A stretch of DNA of 41,341 nt from Theristus sp. LFF4_11 (GCA_030248135.1 JASANC010000276.1:1-41341), one strand, 5' to 3'; shown: positions 1-9,596, counted from the stretch's first letter. Numbers and translations: made by a program. The notes: generated from the letters alone by a model not told the origin.

Positions 1-650
1 AAATTTTTTTTAAAAAATTTCAAAAATCAAAATTGTGCTGAATCAATCAGGGGAGTTCGAAGAACCATATGATATGCAAGCGCCTCCGGAATGACTCCAG
101 CGTGGCGGAACTTTGGGGTACATTTTGACCTCAATTACCCCTTTTCCAAACCGTTACCATGCCTCTTCTAGTGTTTTGACCCCAAAACGTCACTTATTGT
201 CAGCCCAAGTGAAAATACACATACCGGCGGGAAATTCGGTCAAATCTAATGATGTGTCGCGACGGCAGGACACGAAACGGCAACCAGGCGACGTTACGAT
301 TGCAAACGGAGCAGCTTGGACGCTCAAATTTAGAATTGCGAGGCGAATCGTCAGCTTATCTGCATCGGAAATGGTAAGCCAACCTTTGTGACGCTCAAAA
401 ACTTCATCTTCGCAGATGTTGTATAAACCTGAAATCAGTCGGTAAAACTGGTCCAAAATCGACTGCTAAAGGTTTTACGAGTAATATCGAAGAAAATTTT
501 TGTTGAACTTTCGAACAATTGTGCCAAAATTGAGGTTTTCAGAGCATATTAGAGAAAAAAATTTTCGATTTTTTTTTAAAATCGGCATTTTTGTTTTTTT
601 TTTAATCACTTTTTTTTAAAAAAAATTTTTGATTTTGTTTAACAACCCTA
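1..650 (-). mobile_element. hAT-like non-autonomous element, truncated by the window edge
   Basis: On the minus strand the element opens with TAGGGTTG at its terminus (plus-strand CAACCCTA ending at 650). It is the left-arm counterpart of the complete element at 5761-6469. The interior is AT-rich with long A and T runs and no convincing coding frame. The flank is gtttgatt, against gtttgaac expected from the right-arm copy, so the target-site duplication has diverged. Confidence 0.75.
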
Positions 651-1217
651 GTTTGATTCTGATTACGGTCACGCTTCTTCCATATCAGCCTCAATGCCCC
701 AAATTATCCAGTCCGACTATAGGTAGCCAGAAGAATCATATCTATTTGATAATAGCCGCATAGTAAATATTCACCCACCCCAATGCCTTTACGCCGCTCA
801 AATACTGCATTCCAAGTTGTTCAAGCCCAAAAACAATTGGTCCAAAAGGTTGGTTTTTACTAAAACTTGACTTGACAAGGTCAGTCCACAGCCAAGCCAT
901 ACAGAAATATAGATAATCAACATCTGAAACTTTGTGGTTTCGACTGTTTTTAATCCAATCAGTGCGAAGCTAATAGTTTTAGTCACATTCAAATCACAGA
1001 GAATAAGACGGGTATCGTAAAATTATTGCTGAACAGAAAACATTAGTTCAAATCAAATCAATGAAGCTCCGAACAGATTAGTTTTTTGTAAGATAACACG
1101 GTTGTTTGACGTGAGATGAGATCATTTGAAAGTGCATGGAAATAAAATCAAAAGACGCCGTATGAAAAAATAGTGCACCAAAATAAACACAATTCAAAAA
1201 AGTAGCAGCACCCAGAA

Positions 1218-1751
1218 TCAGTTTTCATCCTTTTCTTCGTCGCTTTCTTTAGCGCTTTCTTCTTCTTCTTCACCTTCGTCACTTTTCTTTTCTTCTTTCT
1301 GTTCCTTTGCGGTACTTTCTTCTTTTTCGCTTTCCTTCTCTTCTTCTTTTTGAGTTTCTTCTCTTTTGCTTTCTTTCTTTTCTTTGTCTATGTCAACCTC
1401 TTTTTGTTCTTCAGCGTCTTTTAACTTTTTATTTTCCGGTTCTTTTTCGGCTTTTTTCTCTTTTCCCTTGTCGTTTTCCTCTTTTTTATTTTCGACATTT
1501 TTCATGTCCTGCTTTTGCTCTTCTTTTTCTGTTGCTTCTGCTTTTCCCTTTGTTCCATCTTCAAGTTGTTCCTCTTTTATTTCGTCTGCCGATTCTTTAT
1601 AATTGAAAGCGAAATATACTCGCCGCTCGAATCGTTTTACTAAGACGTCGATTGCTCGATTTTTTGTTTCCGGCACAAAGAGATACGTGTAAATGATGAA
1701 CAGCACGAGCATAACCGTGAAGAACAAAAACGAATACTGCTTTGTCCATTC
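1218..1751 (-). pseudogene. Inverted duplicate of the terminal exon of the sugar transporter gene
   Basis: The minus strand holds an intact copy of the last GLUT-type exon. It has the splice acceptor (acacag before the exon), a hydrophobic membrane segment, the PETKNR motif, and a Lys/Glu-rich tail ending in a stop at 1218. It is one codon shorter than the plus-strand copy (178 against 179 codons), with a few replacements in the tail, for example EKKAEKEPEN where the other copy has DKEAEKEPGN. The reading frame is fully open. No transporter exons precede it on the minus strand, so it is probably a stranded duplicate exon rather than a gene. A left-hand paralogue beyond the window edge cannot explain it, because translation enters from the centre of the palindrome. 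Confidence 0.75.
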
Positions 1752-1857
1752 CTGTGTTGAAGATCAAATACAACAATACAAAATCAAAAACAAATATTTA
1801 TTGTTTTTGTAATAAACAATAAATATCTCATTTACCACAACAGCGAAATACTCTGCT

Positions 1858-1998
1858 TGTACAGTGGCGAAAGAGTTGGAACGCTGCGCGCGTGTATGCT
1901 ATTGCACGCGTGTTGCATCAGCCGTACAAACGCTATTATAAGAATTTAAGGGCAACGTTTGGGTTTCGCGGGTCACTTTTCGACCAACTTTGCCCATA
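1858..1998 (-). mobile_element. Partial copy of the CAGTGGCG foldback element
   Basis: This matches the inner part of the foldback at 4309-4537, starting with CAGTGGCGA and the GC-rich block with GCTGCGCGCG. It stops near 1998, where similarity between the two arms ends. The duplication breakpoint therefore falls inside this element. Confidence 0.7.
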
Positions 1999-2611
1999 GG
2001 CCTAATAATATGTAGGTAGGCTGGGCCACTTTGCTGCCACTGTGAAAGTTTTGTTGTAAAACTGTAAACTGTTGTTTAACCACTGATGTGAAGGTATTCT
2101 CAAAAAGCCGATCTTAAACTGTGCTTACATGTTTTAGCCGTGGGCGCTGTACCGGCGGTGCTGCAAATGATGTTAATACCATTTTGCCCCGAATCCCCCA
2201 AACACAACTTGATTATTAAAAACAAAGTTTGTACGATTCCAACCAGACTCTTGCGAACTTTTGGGGTACCATGGTACAAGGGGGGGGGGGGGCGCAAATG
2301 AGTTTTTCGGGTCGAATATTAAGTTGTGAGTCTAAAAATGCACTGGAACAAACGTTACAAAAGTTAGTGGAGGTTGAATTGTTACATTGTAAGGATTTTT
2401 TTGGCGTGCAAATGACAAAAGTTTTTAAACTGCCACATCTTGTACAATAGTCAAACATTCAACCCCCGCAAATCACAACTTAACTGTTTCCCACTGTGTC
2501 ACACCGACCGCAACGTGCTCGCTCACTGACCGTAAAAAGTGACACCACCAGTCATGAGTGGTTGGACCTCAGTATAATAAATTTCACTTGTCATATTGAT
2601 TTCACTTCCAG

Positions 2612-5191
2612 ACTGAAAAGGCGGAAAACGACTTGAAAAAACTGCGTGCCAAGGAAAATGTAAAAGAAGAGTTGATGGCGTTGGAAAATGAGGCTAAACA
2701 GACACAAGCTGTAAAATCGGTCGGTAAAATGCACAAGTTATCATTCTTTCGAGCAACATTCGACGGTTATAAATACGGCACCATGTTTTTCTATTTTTAT
2801 TTGAAACAGTATTGCAAGTTTCTCACGTCAAAGTGAAATTTAGGTCAGCTTTCTTGACATGCTAAAGTACCCGTTGCGGTGGCCGTTGTCGATTGCTGTG
2901 ATGATGATGTTCTCGCAGCAGTTAACTGGCATTAATGCTGTAAGTACTGTAACAGTGATTGAACACGTTGATGATCATATGTTCAACAGCTACTTCAATG
3001 TTAATGGATATAATACAACCGAAGTATTGCATTGCACACTATTATCGCTCATCAAATAATCTATTCTTAGGCAATGTTCTACTCGACGTCAATCTTTAAA
3101 GAGACGATTGGTTTGAGTCAGCTTCAAGCGCAACTGGCAACGCTGTCCATGGGTGTGCTCAACGTTGCAGTGACCGTCGTCAGCATGGTTCTTGTTGAAC
3201 GATTTGGCCGTCGCGCGCTTCACCTAACTGGCATGGCCATCATGCTTGTTGCCACTGTGTTGCTTGTCATCTTCATCACTATTACTGCTGTTAGTAAAAA
3301 CTGCGTTTTACAGAAGACACAAATGATTCATTTTTAATGTCCCTCTTTTCAGGAAGTGAAGGGTGCCAAATGGGCAGCGTATCTATCGGTTGCATGGGTG
3401 ATGCTGTTTGTCATTGGATTCGCGACAGGACCGGGTCAGTCAAAGCTACCAAAAAGCCTAGATTCCACTGGCAACGGTTGCCGCTTTGTACAGGACGGTA
3501 AAAACGTCAAAAAAGCAAACACTAGTTATGTATGGTGGAGAGCTTAAAAGTTGGAGCCCGGTGGTTTCAGCTGAAACTTGTCTTGCAGCATTAGCATCGC
3601 ATCCAGAGACTGCTTGATGAGAATTTAGGTAATGATCTGGACGTTCAGGAGTAGTGATAAACAGTGAGATTATCGATGAACATTGTTTTTTGTGTCAAGA
3701 ACTGCTATTTTTTTGAAATTACATTGTAAAAAACTGAAACGTGTAAACCAAAAAAAATACATCAGAAAAACCTTCTGAAGTGTTTTAACAGTGTGCCAAA
3801 TTTCAAGTCATAAGGTCCCAGCACAAGCCAGTGAAAGCATTTTGAAGTTGGAACCTTTTGGTTCACCCAGTACTTGTTGCGTGTGTGATAAAGTTGAGAT
3901 AAAACGGTCAAGTTAGTGCACGACAGACGATTGAATACAGCACAACAAGGCTGCAGCTGTTGCCACTTTTCATTGTTATGACTTAGCAATAATGGCAATT
4001 TACTTTAGAGTTTCCAAGTGCATAACAACGCTTCAATAACCATAAAAACAAAAATTTTGTTGTGTTCAATTACATGTAGGATCGGTTCCTTGGTTCTTTG
4101 TGTCCGAGTTGTTTCGCCAGAGTGCCCGAGGACACGCGAACAGCATCGCCGCGTGCGCCAATTGGTCGACCACTCTGTTCGTTGGCCTTCTATTTCCAAT
4201 ATGGAATGTGCGCTGACATTTGCTTTTATTCTAATACCTTTTATCAGAGTTCAGGGTACAAGTATTCATAAACAAGCAGTTTACAGTTTTACAAACAAAA
4301 AACTTCCACAGTGGCGAGCAAAAGCGTTGGAACGCTGCGCGCGTCTGAGCTGTGTATTGCACGCGTGTTACATCAGCCGTACATGCGCTATTATAATAAT
4401 TTATGGGCAAAGTTGGGTCGAAAAGTGTCCCGCGAACCCAACGTTGCCCTTAAATTCTTATAATAGCGTTTGTACGGCTGATGCAACACGCGTGCAATAG
4501 CATACACGCGCGCAGCGTTCCAACACTTTCGCCACTGTACAAGCAGAGTACCGTATTTCGCTGTTATGTGGTAAATGAGATATTTATTGTTTATTACAAA
4601 AACAATAAATATTTGTTTTTGATTTTGTATTGTTGTATTTGATCTTCAACACAGGAATGGACAAAGCAGTATTCGTTTTTGTTCTTCACGGTTATGCTCG
4701 TGCTGTTCATCATTTACACGTATCTCTTTGTGCCGGAAACAAAAAATCGAGCAATCGACGTCTTAGTAAAACGATTCGAGCGGCGAGTATATTTCGCTTT
4801 CAATTATAAAGAATCGGCAGACGAAATAAAAGAGGAACAACTTGAAGATGGAACAAAGGGAAAAGCAGAAGCAACAGAAAAAGAAGAGCAAAAGCAGGAC
4901 ATGAAAAATGTCGAAAACAAAAAAGAGGAAAACGACAAGGGAAAAGATAAAGAAGCCGAAAAAGAACCGGGAAATAAAAAGTTAAAAGACGCTGAAGAAC
5001 AAAAGGAGGTTGACATAGACAAAGAAAAGAAAGAAAGCAAAAGAGAAGAAACTCAAAAAGAAGAAGAGAAGGAAAGCGAAAAAGAAGAAAGTACCGCAAA
5101 GGAACAGAAAGAAGAAAAGAAAAGTGACGAAGGTGAAGAAGAAGAAGAAGAAAGTGCTAAAGAAAGCGACGAAGAAAAGGATGAAAACTGA
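2612..5191 (+). CDS. Facilitative sugar transporter, GLUT/SLC2-like, C-terminal half (6 exons)
   Basis: Major-facilitator hexose transporter of the plasma membrane. The exons are 2612-2719, 2844-2939, 3071-3289, 3353-3434, 4080-4207 and 4655-5191, and all join in phase. They cover the charged intracellular loop, the QQLTGINA helix-7 motif, STSIF, the ERFGRR loop motif, the GPG-VPWFFVSELF helix-10 region, and VPETKNR after helix 12, in the order expected of GLUT/SLC2 proteins. Helices 1-6 are absent. Their exons would have to lie left of the window, beyond the inverted arm, or are lost. After helix 12 comes an unusual tail of about 120 residues, almost all Lys, Glu, Asp and Ser, far longer than normal GLUT tails. 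Two introns carry repeats: a mariner-like fragment (3651-3870) and a foldback (4309-4537). Family assignment is firm. The exact paralogue, and whether the gene is still functional, are not known. Confidence 0.85.
3651..3870. mobile_element. Tc1/mariner-like element, right-end fragment
   Basis: This lies in the transporter intron 3435-4079. It resembles the inner and terminal parts of the element at 30090-31227: a shared run beginning near gataaacagtgagattat, the AAAAACC block, and a right end GGTTCACCCAG followed by TA. No matching left end is visible nearby, so it looks truncated. Confidence 0.55.
4309..4537. mobile_element. CAGTGGCG foldback (MITE-like) element
   Basis: An almost perfect inverted repeat spans the element. 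It begins CAGTGGCGA and ends TCGCCACTG, with internal arms containing GCTGCGCGCG and CGCGCGCAGC. It sits in the last intron of the transporter gene. TA follows the right end, but a clean target-site duplication is not seen, so I leave the superfamily open. It has no coding capacity. Confidence 0.65.
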
Positions 5192-6416
5192 TTCTGGGTG
5201 CTGCTACTTTTTTGAATTGTGTTTATTTTGGTGCACTATTTTTTCATACGGTGTCTTTTGATTTTATTTCCATGCACTTTCAAATGATCTCATCTCACGT
5301 CAAACAACCGTGTTATCTTACAAAAAACTAATCTGTTCGGAGCTTCATTGATTTGATTTGAACTAATGTTTTCTGTGTTTTCAGCAATAATTTTACGATA
5401 CCCGTCTTATTCTCTGTGATTTGAATGTGACTAAAACTATTAGCTTCGCACTGATTGGATTAAAAACAGTCGAAACCACAAAGTTTCAGATGTTGATTAT
5501 CTATATTTCTGTATGGCTTGGCTGTGGACTGACCTTGTCAAGTCAAGTTTTAGTGTAAAAACCAACCTTTTGGACCAATTGTTTTTAGGCTTGAACAACT
5601 TGGAATGCAGTATTTGAGCGGCGTAAAGGCATTGGGTGGGTGAATATTTACTATGCGGCTATTATCAAATAGATATGATTCTTCTGGCTACCTATAGTCG
5701 GACTGGATAATTTGGGGCATTAGCTGATTGGTTGGTGCGTGACCGTAATCAGGTTCAAACTAGGGTTGTTAAACAAAAATCAAAATTTTTTTTTAAAAAA
5801 AAAGTGATTAAAAAAAACAAAAATGCCGATTTTAAAAAAAAATCGAAAATTTTTTCTCTAATATGCTCTGAAAACCTCAATTTTGGCACAATTTTTCGAA
5901 AGTTCAACAAAAATTTTCTTCGATATTACCTCGTAAAACCTTTAGCAGTCGATTTTGGACCGTTTTACCGACTGATTTCAGGTTTATACAACATCTGCGA
6001 TGAAGTTTTTGAGCGTCACAAAGGTTGGCTTACCATTTCCGATGCAGATAAGCTGACGATTCGCCTCGCAATCTAAATTTGAGCGTCCAAGCTGCTCCGT
6101 TTGCAATCGTAACGTTGTCTGGTTGCCGTTTCGTGTCCTGCCGTCGCGACACATCATTAGATTTGACCGAATTTCAAGCCGGTATGTGTATTTTCACTTG
6201 GGCTGGGGACAATAAGTGACGTTTTGGGGGTCAAAACACTAGAAGAGGCATGGTAACGGTTTGGAAAAGGGGTAATTGAGGTCACCAAAACAAAATCTCC
6301 AAAGTTCCGCCATACGGGAGTCATTCCGGAGGCGCTTGCATATCATATGTGGTTCTTCGAACTCCCTGATTGATTCAGCACAACTTTGATTTTTGAAATT
6401 TTTTTTAAAAAAAATT
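4396..6416. repeat. Right arm of the ~2-kb inverted duplication
   Basis: This is the reverse-complement partner of 1-1998. It holds the end of the foldback element, the last transporter intron, the functional-strand terminal exon, its 3' flank, and most of an hAT-like element. Between 5192 and 5760 I see no gene, only 3' flanking sequence that is also present in the left arm. Confidence 0.9.
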
Positions 6417-6469
6417 TTTCTTTTAAAAAAAACAAAAATGACGATTTTTGTTTTTTTTTAACAACCCTA
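5761..6469 (+). mobile_element. hAT-like non-autonomous element (TAGGGTTG-TTAAA family), complete copy
   Basis: The element starts TAGGGTTGTTAAA and ends TTTAACAACCCTA as inverted terminal repeats. It is flanked on both sides by the same 8 bases, GTTCAAAC (5753-5760 and 6470-6477), the target-site length typical of hAT transposons. It is about 709 bp with a partly conserved interior shared with 37091-37813. I see no transposase frame, so mobilisation would need an autonomous relative elsewhere. Confidence 0.8.
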
Positions 6470-6472
6470 GTT

Positions 6473-6950
6473 CAAACGCATGCCGTTCAAATTGCGCTTT
6501 GCTTTTTTTAATTTTTCAATGTTTGAGTGTTGATGAATGTTCGGATTTTTAATGGACAAAACTTGTTTATTATTTATGAAATGCAGAAACATCAGAAAAA
6601 CATTTTAAGCCGAATTTTTATTTTTTCAGAAAAAAAGAACGACGGCGACGGTGACGCGATCTCGACGCTCGGAAAATGAATATTCGTTGGAAAACCGATG
6701 GCTTTTCAAATTTTCTCTATAACACAAATTATTATAAACAAAATTTTCAATTAAAATCAAATACAACAACATTTTTAGTTGTCGTTGCCGTTACCGTCGT
6801 TCTTTTTCGGAGAATGAATTTGTGCCTTTGGAAACAGCTGCTTTTAGTTTTTCTGCATCTTTGAACTGTTTATAGACTATTTGTTTTGGTTTAAAAATAC
6901 AGAACAGCAGCTTTCATGGCCAAATTTTAATTTACATTTGCCACCATCGT
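6473..6950. other. No gene seen; short foldback at 6633-6808
   Basis: This spacer is AT-rich. It contains an imperfect inverted repeat: agaacgacggcgacggtgac near 6636 is mirrored by gttgccgttaccgtcgttct near 6783. Frames through it are short and unlike known proteins. Confidence 0.4.
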
Positions 6951-6954
6951 CGTC

Positions 6955-7560
6955 GTCGGCGGACCCCCCCCCCCACAGAAAATTTTGAAAAAATGCACCC
7001 CCCATGGGATCCCCATGGGGGGGTCCCACGTTACCATAGGTTGGACCCCCCCTCACTTTTTGGTGGGCACCCCCACCCCCCCCCCCCCACGGCACCATGC
7101 CCCCCCTTCGAAAATTGTTTTGGGCCCACGGTACGGTACTGCCCCCCCCACTACCCCCGATGGACCTAAGCTAAGTAACAGTGACACCCCCCAAAAATTT
7201 TCTCGGACCACCCAAAAATCATGAATTTTTGCTCAAAAATCATGATTTTTTGTCTTTAAAGTCCATAATATAAGCTGATTATATGATAACTTGACCATCT
7301 TCATTGTAATTTCAAAGATTTTGCAGCAAAATTTAGCGTTTTTCCTTCAAAATTCAAGCGAAAAAATCTCATGGGTGAGGTGGGGGGTGTGCCCCCCCCC
7401 CCAGAAATTTTTCTACAATAGTGCACCCCCCCCCCCCATATGGCATGGCCCACGCCAGGGGGGGAGTGTCACTGTACCATGACTGACACCCCCCACTAAA
7501 AAATTTTCGGCCCCCCCCCACGTGACGACACCCCCCCCCCCCTCGAAAATTTGCTTTCGC
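6955..7560 (+). repeat. C-tract repeat region
   Basis: Dense runs of 5-13 C alternate with short AT-rich blocks such as gaaaattg and with gggcccacggtacggtactg. The reverse complement of 40660-40890 shows the same arrangement, including gggcccacgg next to a C-run and a gaaatttt block. It is therefore a dispersed repeat family rather than random low complexity. Proline- and glycine-rich frames here are products of the C runs and are not annotated. Confidence 0.65.
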
Positions 7561-7612
7561 CTTCGGTACTGACTGGGAAGCGCCACCATGGGACTCATAG
7601 GGGAGTAGGCAG

Positions 7613-7999
7613 TTGAGTTGTTAAAAAACAAAAATCGTTTTTTACTTTCTTTTTTACAAAAACAATGTCCCAAATCAATCAGGGAGTAAGAAAAACAACA
7701 TTTGATGTGCAAACGCTTTTAGAGTGATTCCCATATATGGCCCATCGGCACTTTCCAGATTTTGTTTTGGTGACCTCATCTACACCTTTTTTAAACCACA
7801 CCGAAGGTGAGGGAGGGTGGGGCAGTACCCCCTACACCTAGCACGAAGTTGCGCCCCGTTGGGGGAGTCCTGATTAAAAAGTTTTTAAGTTTTAAAATGT
7901 TGTTCTTCGAACTCCCTGATTGATTTAGCAACTTTGATTTTTGAAATTTTTTTAAATTACAAAACAGAAATGACGATTTTTGTTTTTTTAACAACCCTA
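7613..7999 (+). mobile_element. Degenerate hAT-like foldback fragment
   Basis: The right part (about 7900-7999) matches the end of the TAGGGTTG-TTAAA family and finishes CAACCCTA. The left part contains gttgttaaaaaacaaaaat and an inverted copy of the sub-terminal caatcaggga block, giving a short foldback derivative. No clean target-site duplication can be assigned. Confidence 0.5.
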
Positions 8000-8240
8000 G
8001 TTGCGCCATGTTTTCCACTTCCGCAGAGCCAGACAACATTCACAATCAACACATTTACATCCTAAAGGTTGAGTTCTCAGAACATCAGACGTCAGGCGTT
8101 TTAGGCCGCAGAAACAATGGAGGAATCGTTTTTGTTCAAAAATTTGCGCTGTGTTGCCTCGTCACTTGCTCGTTCCAAAAACAACAAAAGCATTGCACAG
8201 GTTTGTTCTTGCTTGCTTTGTTTAAATGACACTATTGACT

Positions 8241-8938
8241 CTGTGGCTAGTTTTATAAAAGAGGAATTGAGGAGTGAGGGGAAAATTTTTGAGGAAAGTA
8301 GTTGAGTAGGGTTTTATAAAAGTGAGGAGTTGAGTGAGGAGTTAAGGAGTGAATTGAGTAGAACACGCGTTAAAAATTCACTCCTCAAAACACTCCTCAA
8401 TCCGAAACTACTCAAGGCGCGTTTAGCAACACGACACGTAAAAAATGGCCACGCGATTTAGAAATCGTGTCGTGTGTGCTATCTCAATGCATTACGGACA
8501 CGATTAGTTTGCGCACGGGATTTAGAACGACGTTTGTGCGTACGGACGAAAAAATAAATGGTGTTTCCGCCTTCAGAGCGCAATTCTGGTTTTTTCAGCG
8601 GTGAATTTTGCGTCTCACTGTTGCTGTTTCTGCGTGGAAACCAAGTCTGAATGGAAGAAAACCAAAAATTATCGTGTTTTTTCATCAAAACCGGCGACAA
8701 AATCAAACCAAACCGCCAAAAACATGCTGTTCAGATTTTTACAAGTCGAATTTGACTTGTAAGATTTTTTGAGTAGTTGAGGAGTTGATTTTTTTATAAA
8801 ACCGAACAAAAAGTGAGTAAATTTACTCCTCAAAACACTCCTCAACTCCTCACTTTTATAAAACCCGTTTTCTTCTGAGTAGAGAGAAAAAGTGAGTAAA
8901 ACTCCTCAACTCCTCACTTTTATAAAACTGGCCACTGG
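8241..8938. mobile_element. CTCCTC-family TIR element, copy 1
   Basis: The ends are inverted copies built on AGTTTTATAAAAG followed by GAGGAGT-type repeats. The left end reads GTGGCTAGTTTTATAAAAG and the right end CTTTTATAAAACTGGCCAC. Shared internal blocks with 39393-39821 include aacacgcgttaaaaattcac and a gacttgtaa block. It carries a separate ~170-bp repeat at 8405-8575. No transposase is visible. Confidence 0.65.
8405..8575 (+). repeat. Dispersed repeat, copy 1 of 2
   Basis: This closely matches 34672-34858, beginning aaggcgcgtttagcaa and ending ggtgtttccgcctt. The copy here lacks about 20 bases near the start. The ends AAGGCG and CGCCTT are inverted, so it may be a small TIR element nested in the CTCCTC element. 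Confidence 0.65.
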
Positions 8939-9065
8939 AGACAATTAGTGACGTTTTGGGGGTTAAAACACAAGAAGAGGCATGGTAACGGTTTGGAAAA
9001 GAAAAAAATGAGGTCACCCAAACGTTTTCTTCTGAGTAGAGAGAAAAAGTGAGTAAAACTCCTCA
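8939..9065 (-). repeat. Fragments of hAT-like and CTCCTC elements
   Basis: Bases 8940-9020 match the interior of the hAT-like element at 37553-37620 (gacaattagtgacgttttgg, then agaagaggcatgg). Bases 9022-9065 repeat the sub-terminal part of the CTCCTC family. Together they show the CTCCTC element inserted into an older hAT-like copy. Confidence 0.5.
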
Positions 9066-9079
9066 TAACATATGCAAGT

Positions 9080-9181
9080 AGCTGATTGGTTGATGCATGC
9101 ATTCTGTGCATGAATTGTTGTGGATACGGAGTTAGGTTTGCATCGACTCCATGCATCACGTGACCACCAATCAATCGGCTA
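9080..9181. mobile_element. Small TIR element (AGCTGATTGGTTG family), copy 1
   Basis: Starts agctgattggttgatgcatg and ends with its approximate inverse, caatcaatcggct, over about 100 bp. A related copy lies at 21656-21751, and a single end is present at 5721-5740. It has no coding capacity. Confidence 0.5.
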
Positions 9182-9204
9182 GTTGGATATGTTTAAGAGT
9201 TTGA

Positions 9205-9330
9205 CTGTAGTTGAAGCGGGCAGCTACGCGCGCGAGCGGCCGCCCATTCGACCACGAGCGCCGTGCCGTGTGTCTTTCATTACATGAGCGCGAGCATTTG
9301 CGCATGTGCTGTGTCTGTTGAACACGAACT
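9205..9330 (+). promoter_or_regulatory. CpG-rich patch upstream of PI4KA, possible promoter
   Basis: A locally GC-rich, CpG-dense stretch (gctacgcgcgcgagcggccg near 9222) stands out in AT-rich surroundings, about 0.7 kb upstream of the first secure PI4KA exon. A promoter role is inferred from position and composition only. I see no convincing TATA box. Confidence 0.25.
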
Positions 9331-9454
9331 CTTCAAGCACATATTGGTATTCCCAACCTTATTTCTCTTGATAAACTCTTGAAGCCAGAAAACCTACAGA
9401 GCAACAAAACTTTTTATCTTGAGTTCTGTAGGTCTCCTAAGGCTTCGCAAGCCT

Positions 9455-9596
9455 ATGTTAGAGAACAGCCACATATCATACAAGCTGCGGCGAAATTTCA
9501 ATTTTTTTGAAGCCGTCAAATCCAACATAAGCACACTCAAGACGAAACTAACAGCAACATTTGAACCAAAAATTGACTGTATATGCGAGTTTCGTA
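9455..9596 (+). CDS. Candidate first coding exon of PI4KA
   Basis: An ATG at 9455 opens a frame containing RRNFNFFEAVKSN and FEPKIDC. This loosely resembles the N-terminal region of animal PI4KA that precedes the conserved KVQKLL-type segment, and the next secure exon begins with the equivalent VRKLL. However, the nearest donors here (at 9571 or about 9596) leave phase 1, whereas the exon at 10017 needs phase 0. Either a small exon is missing or this is not the true first exon. Another option is a tiny exon from the ATG near 9879, read MQYEVVT, which does join in phase. Confidence 0.3.

Larger units (their letters stand above)
1..1998. repeat. Left arm of a ~2-kb inverted duplication
   Basis: The reverse complement of this stretch reappears at about 4396-6416. 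Matching landmarks include the run near 31-60 against 6357-6386, the K/E-rich exon (1218-1751 against 4655-5191), and the partial foldback at 1858-1998. The arms differ by scattered substitutions and small indels, so this is not simply the same read placed twice. The left arm runs off the window start. It contains, in inverted order, an hAT-like element, the 3' flank of the transporter gene, its terminal exon, and part of the last intron. The inner breakpoint lies near 1998, inside a small transposon. Confidence 0.9.

Noticed and set aside
1307..1606. Long Phe/Leu/Ser-rich open frames antisense to the K/E-rich exons (also 4800-5099)
   Set aside because: They are the complement of GAA/AAA-rich coding sequence, which naturally lacks stops. 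Composition, not homology, explains them.
6877..7712. Pro- and Gly-rich open frames in the C-tract region, also at 40495-40950
   Set aside because: Homopolymeric C or G runs remove stop codons. The frames follow the repeats, not a gene.
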